Shown one piece after another: positions 1 to 5,490 of a stretch of DNA of 5,680 nucleotides; position 1 is the first letter of the stretch, and the number at the start of each line of letters is the position of its first letter. The notes under the pieces were generated by a model, which was not told the origin of the DNA, did not search any database, and saw nothing but the letters and a program-made list of their open reading frames with translations. The DNA comes from Bacillota bacterium (lineage in GTDB: Bacteria > Bacillota_A > Clostridia > Clostridiales > Clostridiaceae). The position numbers and the translations under genes were made by a program. The stretch is from the NCBI GenBank assembly GCA_021837545.1, contig JAKBFR010000144.1, positions 1-5,680 on the forward strand. Direction: 5' to 3'.

Positions 1-20
1 CAGCCCCTTTTAGTTATTTT
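1..20. terminator. possible half of a terminator hairpin cut by the window edge
   Basis: The first bases read CAGCCCC followed by TTTTAGTTATTTT, which looks like the 3' arm and U-tract of a GC-rich intrinsic terminator read on the plus strand. On the minus strand the same bases read AAAAGGGGCTG, which could be the 5' arm of a terminator for the secreted CAP-domain gene. The partner arm would lie before position 1, so pairing cannot be tested here. It is the only GC-rich run near the left edge, and no other terminator is visible downstream of the minus-strand gene. Confidence 0.3.
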
Positions 21-67
21 CATAATATAGTTTAGTTTCTATTTAATATTACTTATATTTTTAAATA

Positions 68-1120
68 TTAGTTTGAAAATTCTTGTGTACCCATATATTT
101 ACCATTTCCATTAAGTACTCCTACACCGACTTTAGTATAAGAAGCATTCATCATATTTGCTCTATGTCCAGGTGAATTCCACCATTGGTTGAATAATTCA
201 ACTGCATCGTAGGTATTATATGCTATATTTTCTCCAGTTGCAGTATATTTATAACCGATTGTTTTAAGCCAATCAGTCCATTTTACTCCATCTGGATTCG
301 TATGATCAAAATAATTATATTGTATCATATGGTTACTCTTATATCTTGATACTTGTAATAAAGTATTATCCATAGTTAATGGTTGTAATCCTGCTTCTGT
401 TCTTTTTTGATTCATTAATTCTAGAATTTTATTTTCAGCAGTAGCTTGTACACTTATGGCATAGTTTTGTGGTAGCTTAGATAATCCGTTTACATCTGTT
501 GTAGTAGAACTATCATTTTCTGTTGTTCCACCTGAATTTTGCTTACTATCTATATTGGTTATTTCTTGATTACCATCTGATTTAGTAGATATCGTTACCA
601 CTGAATCTTGTCCACTTATTTCTTGGTTATTATTTACTGACGTACTTCCTGTTGTTTGGCTTGCATTATTAGCAGTTAGTAGCTCCCCTGATTTATTAAA
701 GATACATGTTTTACCGCCAACATTTACAGCACCTGTTTGCATTGCTCCTGTACTATCTGCATAATATAATTTACCATTATCTTTTATCCAACCAGTTTTC
801 ATTGATCCTGTATTGTCAAGATAGTACCATGTTTCATTATCATTAACCCAACCTTTTTCCATTGCACCTGAATTATTATTATAGTACCATGTTCCATTAT
901 CACAAATCCAACCTGTATTCATTTTTCCATTTGAATTAAAGTAATACCATATATCAGAAATATTTTCCCAGCCCTGCACTATTTTATTTCCTTCTATGTA
1001 ATTCCAAGTACTATCAGTGTTTTGTCTCCACTGTGCAGATACTCCTAATGGTGATAGAGTAGTAATTGTTGCAGCTACAACAACTGCACTCACTATCTTT
1101 TTTAAAGAAGCTTTATTCAT
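68..1120 (-). CDS. secreted protein with cell-wall-binding repeats and a C-terminal CAP (SCP/YkwD-like) domain
   Basis: This 350-residue protein has a signal peptide at residues 1-29: a Lys-rich start, a hydrophobic stretch around 9-22 and a V-S-A cleavage site. Residues 31-150 hold six 20-residue units of the choline-binding/CW_binding_1 type, with G-W at 50/51, 70/71, 90/91 and 110/111 and W-Y-Y cores. The last unit, and partly the first, is degenerate. A Ser/Thr/Asn/Gln-rich linker covers about 151-222. The CAP domain (about 230-350) shows DHTNPDG (H273), GENIA (E297) and WWNSPGHRANM (H319), the family's usual pocket residues, and ends normally at TQEF. The repeats probably tether the protein to cell-wall polymers. 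The biochemical role of bacterial CAP domains is largely unsettled. The start is supported by AGAGGA at 1128-1133, 7 nt upstream. Transcription is divergent from the PHP gene. The domain calls are firm; the wall ligand is unknown. Confidence 0.95.
   Translation of the reverse strand: MNKASLKKIVSAVVVAATITTLSPLGVSAQWRQNTDSTWNYIEGNKIVQGWENISDIWYYFNSNGKMNTGWICDNGTWYYNNNSGAMEKGWVNDNETWYYLDNTGSMKTGWIKDNGKLYYADSTGAMQTGAVNVGGKTCIFNKSGELLTANNASQTTGSTSVNNNQEISGQDSVVTISTKSDGNQEITNIDSKQNSGGTTENDSSTTTDVNGLSKLPQNYAISVQATAENKILELMNQKRTEAGLQPLTMDNTLLQVSRYKSNHMIQYNYFDHTNPDGVKWTDWLKTIGYKYTATGENIAYNTYDAVELFNQWWNSPGHRANMMNASYTKVGVGVLNGNGKYMGTQEFSN
671..1030 (-). repeat. six tandem 60-bp units encoding cell-wall-binding repeats
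   Basis: The repeats run in an exact 60-bp register (20 codons). Residues 31-50, 51-70, 71-90, 91-110, 111-130 and 131-150 correspond to successive 60-bp blocks. DNA identity is visible as well: the 22 bp at 821-842 recur at 881-902 with one mismatch (plus-strand core ATAGTACCATGTT). The four central units (731-970) are well conserved. The first has one residue inserted before its second Trp, and the last lacks the aromatic residues. This suggests growth by unit duplication with divergence at the ends. Confidence 0.85.
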
Positions 1121-1249
1121 TAGTTTTTCCTCTTTTCTAATTCTTATTTAGACATTTCAATAAATTCAATATAATTGTGTTTTATTAATTTCTTTTCATA
1201 TATTCAAATTTATTACAAGTTTGTCCATACACTAATCTTAACATATATA

Positions 1250-1256
1250 TTCGACA
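1250..1256 (-). promoter_or_regulatory. Spo0A-box-like site upstream of the CAP-protein gene
   Basis: The minus strand reads TGTCGAA, an exact match to the core 0A box bound by the sporulation regulator Spo0A in Bacillus and Clostridium. It lies about 130 bp upstream of the CAP-protein start codon, within a possible promoter spacer. A 7-bp match can occur by chance, but C and G are scarce in this intergenic DNA and the position is plausible. Regulation by Spo0A is inference. Confidence 0.4.
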
Positions 1257-1318
1257 TTTTTCAACCTTTTCTTTGTTTGTCTAATTCTAGCAAAGAAAAT
1301 TAGCTATGATTACCTCCA

Positions 1319-1394
1319 AAAAGCTATGTAATTCCTTCTATTTACAGTGTTACATCCCCTTACCCCCTATTTTATAAAGCTTTACATAGCTTTT
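1319..1394. repeat. perfect 13-bp inverted repeat enclosing 50 bp
   Basis: AAAAGCTATGTAA at 1319-1331 is the exact reverse complement of the bases at 1382-1394. The 50 bp between them (1332-1381) include runs of C (CCCC, CCCCC on the plus strand) that are unusual here, and the perfect palindrome TAAAGCTTTA at 1375-1384, which overlaps the right arm. A third copy of the AGCTATG core lies at 1302-1308, exactly 20 bp (about two helical turns) from the copy at 1322-1328. It could be a protein-binding array, a structured RNA or a small remnant element. No U-tract makes it a convincing terminator. Confidence 0.7.
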
Positions 1395-1454
1395 CCTTTT
1401 AATATATTTTTTAAATTTAATTATATTTTTTCTTTATTTTTGTGAATTTGTGAT

Positions 1455-1483
1455 TTAACAATTCAAATATAATCTCATATATT
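1455..1483 (+). promoter_or_regulatory. candidate sigma-A promoter of the PHP gene
   Basis: TTAACA (1455-1460) and TATATT (1478-1483) are separated by 17 bp and each differs from consensus at one base. Transcription would start near 1490, leaving a short leader of about 25 nt that includes the AGGAG ribosome site at 1505-1509. A TATAAT at 1468-1473 also exists but has no -35 element at a suitable distance. Confidence 0.45.
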
Positions 1484-1514
1484 AAAAATGGATAACATTT
1501 AAATAGGAGCTATA

Positions 1515-2207
1515 ATGTATAAAAAAGGTGATTTTCATATTCACTCTACTTGTTCAGATGGTGCATATACTTCTAGGGAGGTCGTTATTATATCTAAGAT
1601 GAAAAATGTAGATATTATTTCTTTAACAGATCACAATAATACATGTGGTATAGATGAAGCTATCATAACCGGCAAAGAAGTTGGAGTTAAGGTTATTCCA
1701 GGTGTTGAACTATCTACTAGATACAATAATACTTGGGTGCATGTTTTAGGATATTTTAAAGACGATAGTTATAAAAATGAGCTTCTTGTTGAAGTACTAA
1801 AAAATGTAGCGACTCATAAAATCTCTACTATTAGGCATCTATTAGGAACTCATATAAATTTTTATGATAAAAAAGACAAACTATATGTAAAAACGGGAAT
1901 TGAAATTCTAAAATTCTTTGGAGCTACAGTTATTTTAGCTCATCCCGTGCTTTTAAATAGAGATGATTTTAAGGATATTATAAAAATGAATTTTGATGGA
2001 CTAGAAGCTAAATACTTCAGCAATAAAGATGAAGATACTGAATACTTTTTCAAAATAGCTAAAGATAGAGATTTACTTTACACAGCTGGATCAGATTTTC
2101 ATAGCTACAATGAGTTTTATAGAACCCACGGAATAATAGGTGATGTTTATCTTAATGAAAAAGAAATATCTAATTTTTTATTGGGTGGCAATTTAACTTA
2201 TTTCTAA
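1515..2207 (+). CDS. PHP-domain metal-dependent phosphoesterase, TrpH/YciV-like
   Basis: This 230-residue cytoplasmic protein is predicted to hydrolyse phosphoester bonds at a multi-metal centre. All nine typical PHP ligands are visible: H8 and H10 with D15 (HIHSTCSDG), H40 (LTDHN), E65 (GVELS), H76 (HVLGYF), H143 (AHP), and D194 and H196 (GSDFH). Relatives of the YciV/RNase AM type trim nucleotides and short RNAs, but are usually nearer 280-290 residues. Here the segment between H76 and H143 is only about 67 residues, and the arginine-rich GRPH-type motif of that group is absent, so the substrate is uncertain. The ATG follows AGGAG (1505-1509) with 5-nt spacing. The gene is monocistronic, with a convergent neighbour downstream. 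I see no good plus-strand terminator with a U-tract after it. The fold call is strong; the reaction is inferred. Confidence 0.9.
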   Translation: MYKKGDFHIHSTCSDGAYTSREVVIISKMKNVDIISLTDHNNTCGIDEAIITGKEVGVKVIPGVELSTRYNNTWVHVLGYFKDDSYKNELLVEVLKNVATHKISTIRHLLGTHINFYDKKDKLYVKTGIEILKFFGATVILAHPVLLNRDDFKDIIKMNFDGLEAKYFSNKDEDTEYFFKIAKDRDLLYTAGSDFHSYNEFYRTHGIIGDVYLNEKEISNFLLGGNLTYF

Positions 2208-2281
2208 TTTAAAACTTTAAATTCACATAATATAAAATTAATTCTATATTAAAACTTAAAAGTTCAAATAAATTATTATAC

Positions 2282-2328
2282 AAAAAAATTGTAACTATAC
2301 TATAGAAAAAACTATATATAGTTACAAT
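2282..2328 (-). terminator. intrinsic terminator of the HD-GYP gene
   Basis: ATTGTAACTATA (2288-2299) pairs with TATAGTTACAAT (2317-2328). An inner TATAG (2301-2305) pairs with CTATA (2312-2316), giving a 17-bp stem with one bulged base (C2300) and a 6-nt loop. Read on the minus strand, the stem is followed directly by seven T residues (plus 2282-2288 are A). It begins one base after the HD-GYP stop codon. On the plus strand no T-run follows, so it probably does not end the PHP transcript efficiently. The stem is AT-rich but long. Confidence 0.8.
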
Positions 2329-2329
2329 C

Positions 2330-2926
2330 TTAATTATAAAGTTTTGTTACTATTTGCCCCCAATTTTCAAGCATACATTCAGCTATTTTAGAATCATACA
2401 TTATGCCTTGATTTTTACTTATTTCATCTCTGCATATTTCATCACTTATGCATTTTCTATATATTCTATCACTTTTCATTGCATCTATCGAATCACAAAT
2501 GGCTAATATTCTTGATTCAAATGGTATTTCTTCTTCTTTCAATCCTTCAGGATACCCTTTTCCATCCCATCTTTCATGATGATACAGAACTATTTTAGAG
2601 ATATCTTTAAAAGTGTTTGCTTTACTAAGTATATTATACCCAATATCACAATGTTTTTTCATTAATTTCCATTCATCAAATTCCAATTTACTTGGTTTAT
2701 TTAAAACATTATCTGGCACTCCAATTTTTCCAATATCATGCAAATCGCCTGCAATATATATAACCTTTAATTCTTTCTCTGTCATTCCTAAAGCTTTCCC
2801 TAAATTATATGCCATATTTGCCACTCTGATTGAATGACCAGATGTATAAAGGTCTTTTGCTTCCAATGCAGCAACCATACTCTTTATAATATCATGATAT
2901 ATCTCATCGTTATATTCTTTTAACAT
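2330..2926 (-). CDS. stand-alone HD-GYP domain protein, predicted cyclic-di-GMP phosphodiesterase
   Basis: This 198-residue protein is essentially one HD-GYP domain. Visible motifs are the N-terminal LEAKDLYTSGHS (E22, H31), the HD pair H63-D64 in HDIGKIGVPD, H92 in KHCDIG, HHERWDGKGYPEG (H116, H117, GYP at 124-126), and D145 in the segment ending SDRIYR. These are the metal and signature residues of active family members, which hydrolyse cyclic di-GMP. No receiver, PAS or membrane domain is attached, so input would have to come from expression or a partner. The ATG is preceded by TGAGG (plus 2937-2941) at a slightly long 10-nt spacing. An in-frame stop lies just upstream, so the N terminus is not truncated within this frame. 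RecQ lies 288 bp upstream on the same strand, too far to assume one operon. The domain is certain; the activity is inferred from intact residues. Confidence 0.94.
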   Translation of the reverse strand: MLKEYNDEIYHDIIKSMVAALEAKDLYTSGHSIRVANMAYNLGKALGMTEKELKVIYIAGDLHDIGKIGVPDNVLNKPSKLEFDEWKLMKKHCDIGYNILSKANTFKDISKIVLYHHERWDGKGYPEGLKEEEIPFESRILAICDSIDAMKSDRIYRKCISDEICRDEISKNQGIMYDSKIAECMLENWGQIVTKLYN

Positions 2927-3214
2927 CTTTTTACTACCTCATCACCTATTTTATTGCCATTATCTCATATACTATCATATTATTTAGTTCATTTGTATAA
3001 TTATTCATTATAATTAAATAAATATTAACTATTTTATTAATATCAAAATTAAAAGTTAGAGATTTTACCGTTTTAATATCAACTATTGCAATTTTCATGA
3101 AATATTTTATTTTCGTCTTTGATATTTTCTTAAAATAAATTTTACAATGATTTTAATAATTATTACCATGAACTTATTTTTAGAATTAAAATGAATCTGA
3201 TGAATAACTTCACT
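2927..3214. other. gap between recQ and the HD-GYP gene
   Basis: This very AT-rich 288-bp gap holds no convincing terminator after recQ and no strong promoter for the HD-GYP gene. A TATAAT on the minus strand (plus 3007-3012) lacks a good -35. A 10-bp direct repeat (TTAATATCAA) lies at 3037-3046 and 3073-3082, and a perfect palindrome TTTCATGAAA at 3093-3102. A minus-strand open frame of 50 codons (2946-3098) has no ribosome site and is probably chance. Confidence 0.5.
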
Positions 3215-4999
3215 TTACCCTCGCACTTCTTTTTCGCCAACTACTTGTATTATCTTTAATAATTCTTTTCCATAAGCTTCAATCTTCTTAGTACCAACAC
3301 CTCTTACTTCTAATAGTTCATCTAAAGTTTTAGGTTTACTATTTGATATAGCAATTAAACTTGTATCTGAAAATATTATATATGGTTTTATTCTTTCTTT
3401 ATAAGATTTTTCTTTTCTCCACTTCTTTAGAGCTTCAAATAATTCTTTATTTAAAATTGTTTCTTCCTTATCTAAAATTTTAAATACTACTATTTCCTTA
3501 CTTTTCAATACATTCATTGATTTTACATTAAGTTTTAGCATTGAGTATGTTCCTTCCTTTAAATCAACATATCCTTCATTTAACAAGCTTTTAATTAAAT
3601 CTTTTATAAATGTACTTCCATATTCCTTCATTATGCCATATGTAGTTACTTTATCTAAATTGTATTGTATTATTTTCGGTCCCTTAAAGCCTTTTAGGAT
3701 ATCCACAAGAACTGATATCCCATATTGTTCTTTAGTTCTAAAAACTGTGGATAAAATCATTTGACTCTCTCTTGTAAAATCTTTTAATTCATCATCATTT
3801 AAACAGTTGCTACAATTATTACAGTAACTTAATTTACGTTCATTTCCAAAATAATTTAATATGTATTTCCTATAGCATTCCTTTAAATTACAATAATCAA
3901 TCATAGCTTGAAATTTTCTAAGTTGTATTTCTTTTCTATTCATTGAAGCACTTTTGTTTATTATATATTCCACTCTTCTTATATCAGCTTCGCAATAAAA
4001 CAAATAACAATTACACTGTTCTCCATCTCTTCCTCCCCTACCTATTTCTTGATAATATGATTCTATATTTTGAGGGAGAGTAAAATGTACTATAAATTTA
4101 ATATTAGACTTATCTATTCCCATACCAAAAGCATTAGTTGCAACAATTATATCCAACTTCTCATATAGAAAATCTTCTTGAAATTGTTCTTTTTCTTCAT
4201 CTTTAAGTCCGCCATGATATTTTCCCACATTATATCCTAAATCTTTTAAATAATAATGAAGATTATCTACCTCTTTTCTAGATGCACAATAAACTATTCC
4301 TGCCAAGCTTTCATTATCTCTTATTATATCTTTAAGGGCTTCAAGCTTATCTACTTCACTTAGCACATTAAGATTTAGATTCTCTCTATTAATATCCCCT
4401 ATATATATATATGGGTTATTTAAACGTAAAAGTTTTATTGAATCTTCTCTGACTTCTTCAGTTGCTGTAGCTGTAAAGGCTGAAATAATCGGCTTATTTC
4501 TAAGAATTTTATAAAAATTTGAAATTTCCAAATAACTTTTTCTAAAATTATGACCCCATTGTGATACACAATGAGCTTCATCTATTGTAATTTGAGAAAT
4601 ATTAAGATCTTTAATCATATCTCTGAATATCTTAGATTCAAGCCTTTCAGGAGAAATATAAATTATCTTATACTCTCCAATAGAAGCTTCAATTAATATA
4701 TTTTTTATGATGTCCATACTTTGTGTACTATTAATATATGCCGCCTTAATTCCAATACCTATTAGATTATCCACTTGATCCTTCATAAGTGAAATTAACG
4801 GTGATATTACAATAGTTATGCCTTGAAATATTATTGCTGGAAGCTGATAACAAACAGACTTACCACCACCTGTTGGCATAAGACAAAAAGTGTCTACACC
4901 ATTTAAAATACTATTTATAATTTCAAATTGACCTTTTCTTAAAGTATTAAAACCATAATATTTCTTTAAAGCATAAAAAATCTTCTGTTTATTATCCAT
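3215..4999 (-). CDS. recQ: ATP-dependent DNA helicase RecQ
   Basis: This 594-residue protein is close to the usual full RecQ length. It is predicted to unwind DNA 3' to 5' during recombinational repair and replication-fork processing. Motifs in order: motif 0 (YGFNTLRKGQ, Q24), Walker A MPTGGGKS (K47), Ia VISPLISLMKDQ, DEAH at 140-143, SQWGHNFR at 146-153, motif III SAFTATAT (173-180), IV near 234-245, V VATNAFGMGIDKSNI, and VI QEIGRGGRDG (317-326). Zinc ligands are C375, C393, C396 and C399. A winged-helix (RQC) region spans about 405-500 and an HRDC domain about 512-590. In the aromatic-rich loop, N151 and K154 replace the more usual Asp and Pro of GHDFRP. The ATG follows GGAAAGG (plus 5009-5015) at 9 nt. 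No stops or frameshifts interrupt the gene. Its neighbours do not suggest a dedicated repair operon. Confidence 0.97.
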   Translation of the reverse strand: MDNKQKIFYALKKYYGFNTLRKGQFEIINSILNGVDTFCLMPTGGGKSVCYQLPAIIFQGITIVISPLISLMKDQVDNLIGIGIKAAYINSTQSMDIIKNILIEASIGEYKIIYISPERLESKIFRDMIKDLNISQITIDEAHCVSQWGHNFRKSYLEISNFYKILRNKPIISAFTATATEEVREDSIKLLRLNNPYIYIGDINRENLNLNVLSEVDKLEALKDIIRDNESLAGIVYCASRKEVDNLHYYLKDLGYNVGKYHGGLKDEEKEQFQEDFLYEKLDIIVATNAFGMGIDKSNIKFIVHFTLPQNIESYYQEIGRGGRDGEQCNCYLFYCEADIRRVEYIINKSASMNRKEIQLRKFQAMIDYCNLKECYRKYILNYFGNERKLSYCNNCSNCLNDDELKDFTRESQMILSTVFRTKEQYGISVLVDILKGFKGPKIIQYNLDKVTTYGIMKEYGSTFIKDLIKSLLNEGYVDLKEGTYSMLKLNVKSMNVLKSKEIVVFKILDKEETILNKELFEALKKWRKEKSYKERIKPYIIFSDTSLIAISNSKPKTLDELLEVRGVGTKKIEAYGKELLKIIQVVGEKEVRG

Positions 5000-5101
5000 G
5001 TTTAATTACCTTTCCGCATGCTGACTTGTTATTTTTTTTAATGGGCCTTAATAATAGTATATACCACAGATTCAAATTCTTAAACAAAAAATATATACCT
5101 A

Positions 5102-5123
5102 TATTTAATCTATGGATTAAATA
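5102..5123. promoter_or_regulatory. 9-bp inverted repeat, possible operator
   Basis: TATTTAATC (5102-5110) and GATTAAATA (5115-5123) are perfect reverse complements around a 4-bp TATG centre. The 22-bp dyad lies about 100 bp upstream of the recQ start codon, in the divergent promoter region. Its size suits a dimeric regulator such as an HTH protein, but I cannot match it to a named operator. No T-run adjoins it, so it is unlikely to be a terminator. Confidence 0.4.
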
Positions 5124-5173
5124 ATTTAAAGCAGTGCAAATTTACATTTTAATTCTAAATCATATTAATATTT

Positions 5174-5180
5174 TGTCGAA
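5174..5180 (+). promoter_or_regulatory. Spo0A-box-like site between recQ and the lipoprotein gene
   Basis: TGTCGAA lies in the longer context TTTTGTCGAATAA, which also fits the T-rich and A-rich flanks commonly seen around 0A boxes in Clostridium and Bacillus. It is about 100 bp upstream of the candidate -35 of the plus-strand promoter and about 175 bp upstream of recQ. Which gene it would control is unclear, and Spo0A binding is inference. Confidence 0.45.
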
Positions 5181-5237
5181 TAAAACAGTTTTCTGCTTCA
5201 TTGTTAATTATTAAATTTGAGTTTTTATCACTAAATC

Positions 5238-5266
5238 TTTATCATTATGTTAATAAATATGATAAA
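5238..5266. repeat. 8-bp inverted repeat with nearby T-run
   Basis: TTTATCAT (5238-5245) pairs with ATGATAAA (5259-5266) around a 13-base loop. A further direct copy of TTTATCA lies at 5224-5230. Seven T residues follow at 5273-5279 on the plus strand, but six bases after the stem, and the stem is almost all A/T. It could be an operator, or a weak terminator for a plus-strand transcript arising within this region. It sits just upstream of the candidate promoter, so an operator role is possible. Confidence 0.3.
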
Positions 5267-5281
5267 ACACTATTTTTTTAA

Positions 5282-5310
5282 TATACAATATACTATTTAT
5301 ATGCTATAAT
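5282..5310 (+). promoter_or_regulatory. extended -10 promoter upstream of the lipoprotein gene
   Basis: A perfect TATAAT (5305-5310) preceded by TG at the extended -10 position (5302-5303) is paired with TATACA (5282-5287, four of six bases matching) at 17 bp. Transcription would start near 5317. If it drives the lipoprotein gene, the leader is about 250 nt long. A closer promoter cannot be excluded, but the candidates I found nearer the gene are weak. Confidence 0.5.
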
Positions 5311-5316
5311 TCAAAT

Positions 5317-5490
5317 ATGTTAATTTATTGGTTTAAATTTCATTTTATCCAATTTAGCATAATTTTATTTAAGCTATTCAAAGATGAACAGCATTCTATA
5401 ATATTTATTTTTAATTATTGTAGTTTAGTTGTTTATCTTTTTATAAACATGTATTTAAGTAAAAAATCTATATGTAAATTTAGTATATAA
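5317..5490 (+). CDS. doubtful small hydrophobic ORF in the lipoprotein leader
   Basis: An open frame of 57 codons (ATG 5317, TAA 5488-5490) starts about where the extended -10 promoter should begin transcription, so the message would be nearly leaderless. No ribosome binding site precedes it. The predicted peptide is rich in Phe, Ile, Leu and Tyr, with a membrane-like stretch at about residues 28-47, followed by a short tail with Lys-Lys. T-rich DNA yields such residues by chance, so coding is not established. I do not recognise it. Alternatives are untranslated leader or a chance frame. It ends 75 bp before the lipoprotein start. Confidence 0.15.
   Translation: MLIYWFKFHFIQFSIILFKLFKDEQHSIIFIFNYCSLVVYLFINMYLSKKSICKFSI

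Larger units (their letters stand above)
1121..1514. other. divergent intergenic region between the CAP-protein and PHP genes
   Basis: These 394 bp carry the promoters of two divergent genes. They contain the ribosome site of the minus-strand gene (1128-1133), a Spo0A-box-like heptamer (1250-1256), a perfect 13-bp inverted repeat (1319-1394) and a sigma-A-type promoter for the PHP gene (1455-1483). A weak minus-strand promoter can be proposed: TTGAAA (plus 1259-1264), an 18-bp spacer, then TAAGAT (plus 1235-1240). The Spo0A-like box would lie inside that spacer. The best small frame I read here is 14 codons on the minus strand, which I do not consider a gene. Confidence 0.7.

Noticed and set aside
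1215..1259. A 14-codon minus-strand frame starting in the Spo0A-like box
   Set aside because: It is very short, has only a weak AAGG upstream and overlaps a likely regulatory site.
1282..1400. Possible known riboswitch (cyclic-di-GMP, purine, THF, ydaO types) or T-box upstream of the CAP-protein gene
   Set aside because: The conserved core sequences of these classes that I know are absent on both strands. Only the simple inverted repeat is evident.
2206..2223. AATTTAAA and TTTAAATT palindrome at the end of the PHP gene, considered as its terminator
   Set aside because: It has only A/T pairs, a 2-base loop and no T-run after it, so it would not fold or terminate efficiently.
2613..2837. A 74-codon plus-strand open frame
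   Set aside because: It lies fully inside the HD-GYP gene on the opposite strand. That gene has all its family motifs, and this frame resembles no family and has no promoter or ribosome site, so it is a shadow.
3090..3106. CodY-like site (AATTTTC followed by GAAAT) downstream of recQ
   Set aside because: The second half is out of register by one base and mismatched, and such A/T strings are frequent here.
3196..3214. Terminator hairpin after recQ
   Set aside because: Only a 4-bp stem can be drawn near the stop codon and no U-tract follows.
1515..4999. PHP, HD-GYP and RecQ as one defence or nucleotide-signalling system
   Set aside because: The PHP gene is on the opposite strand and convergent, the HD-GYP gene has its own terminator and is 288 bp from recQ, and RecQ is of normal housekeeping layout. 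No shared operon or fusion supports a joint system.
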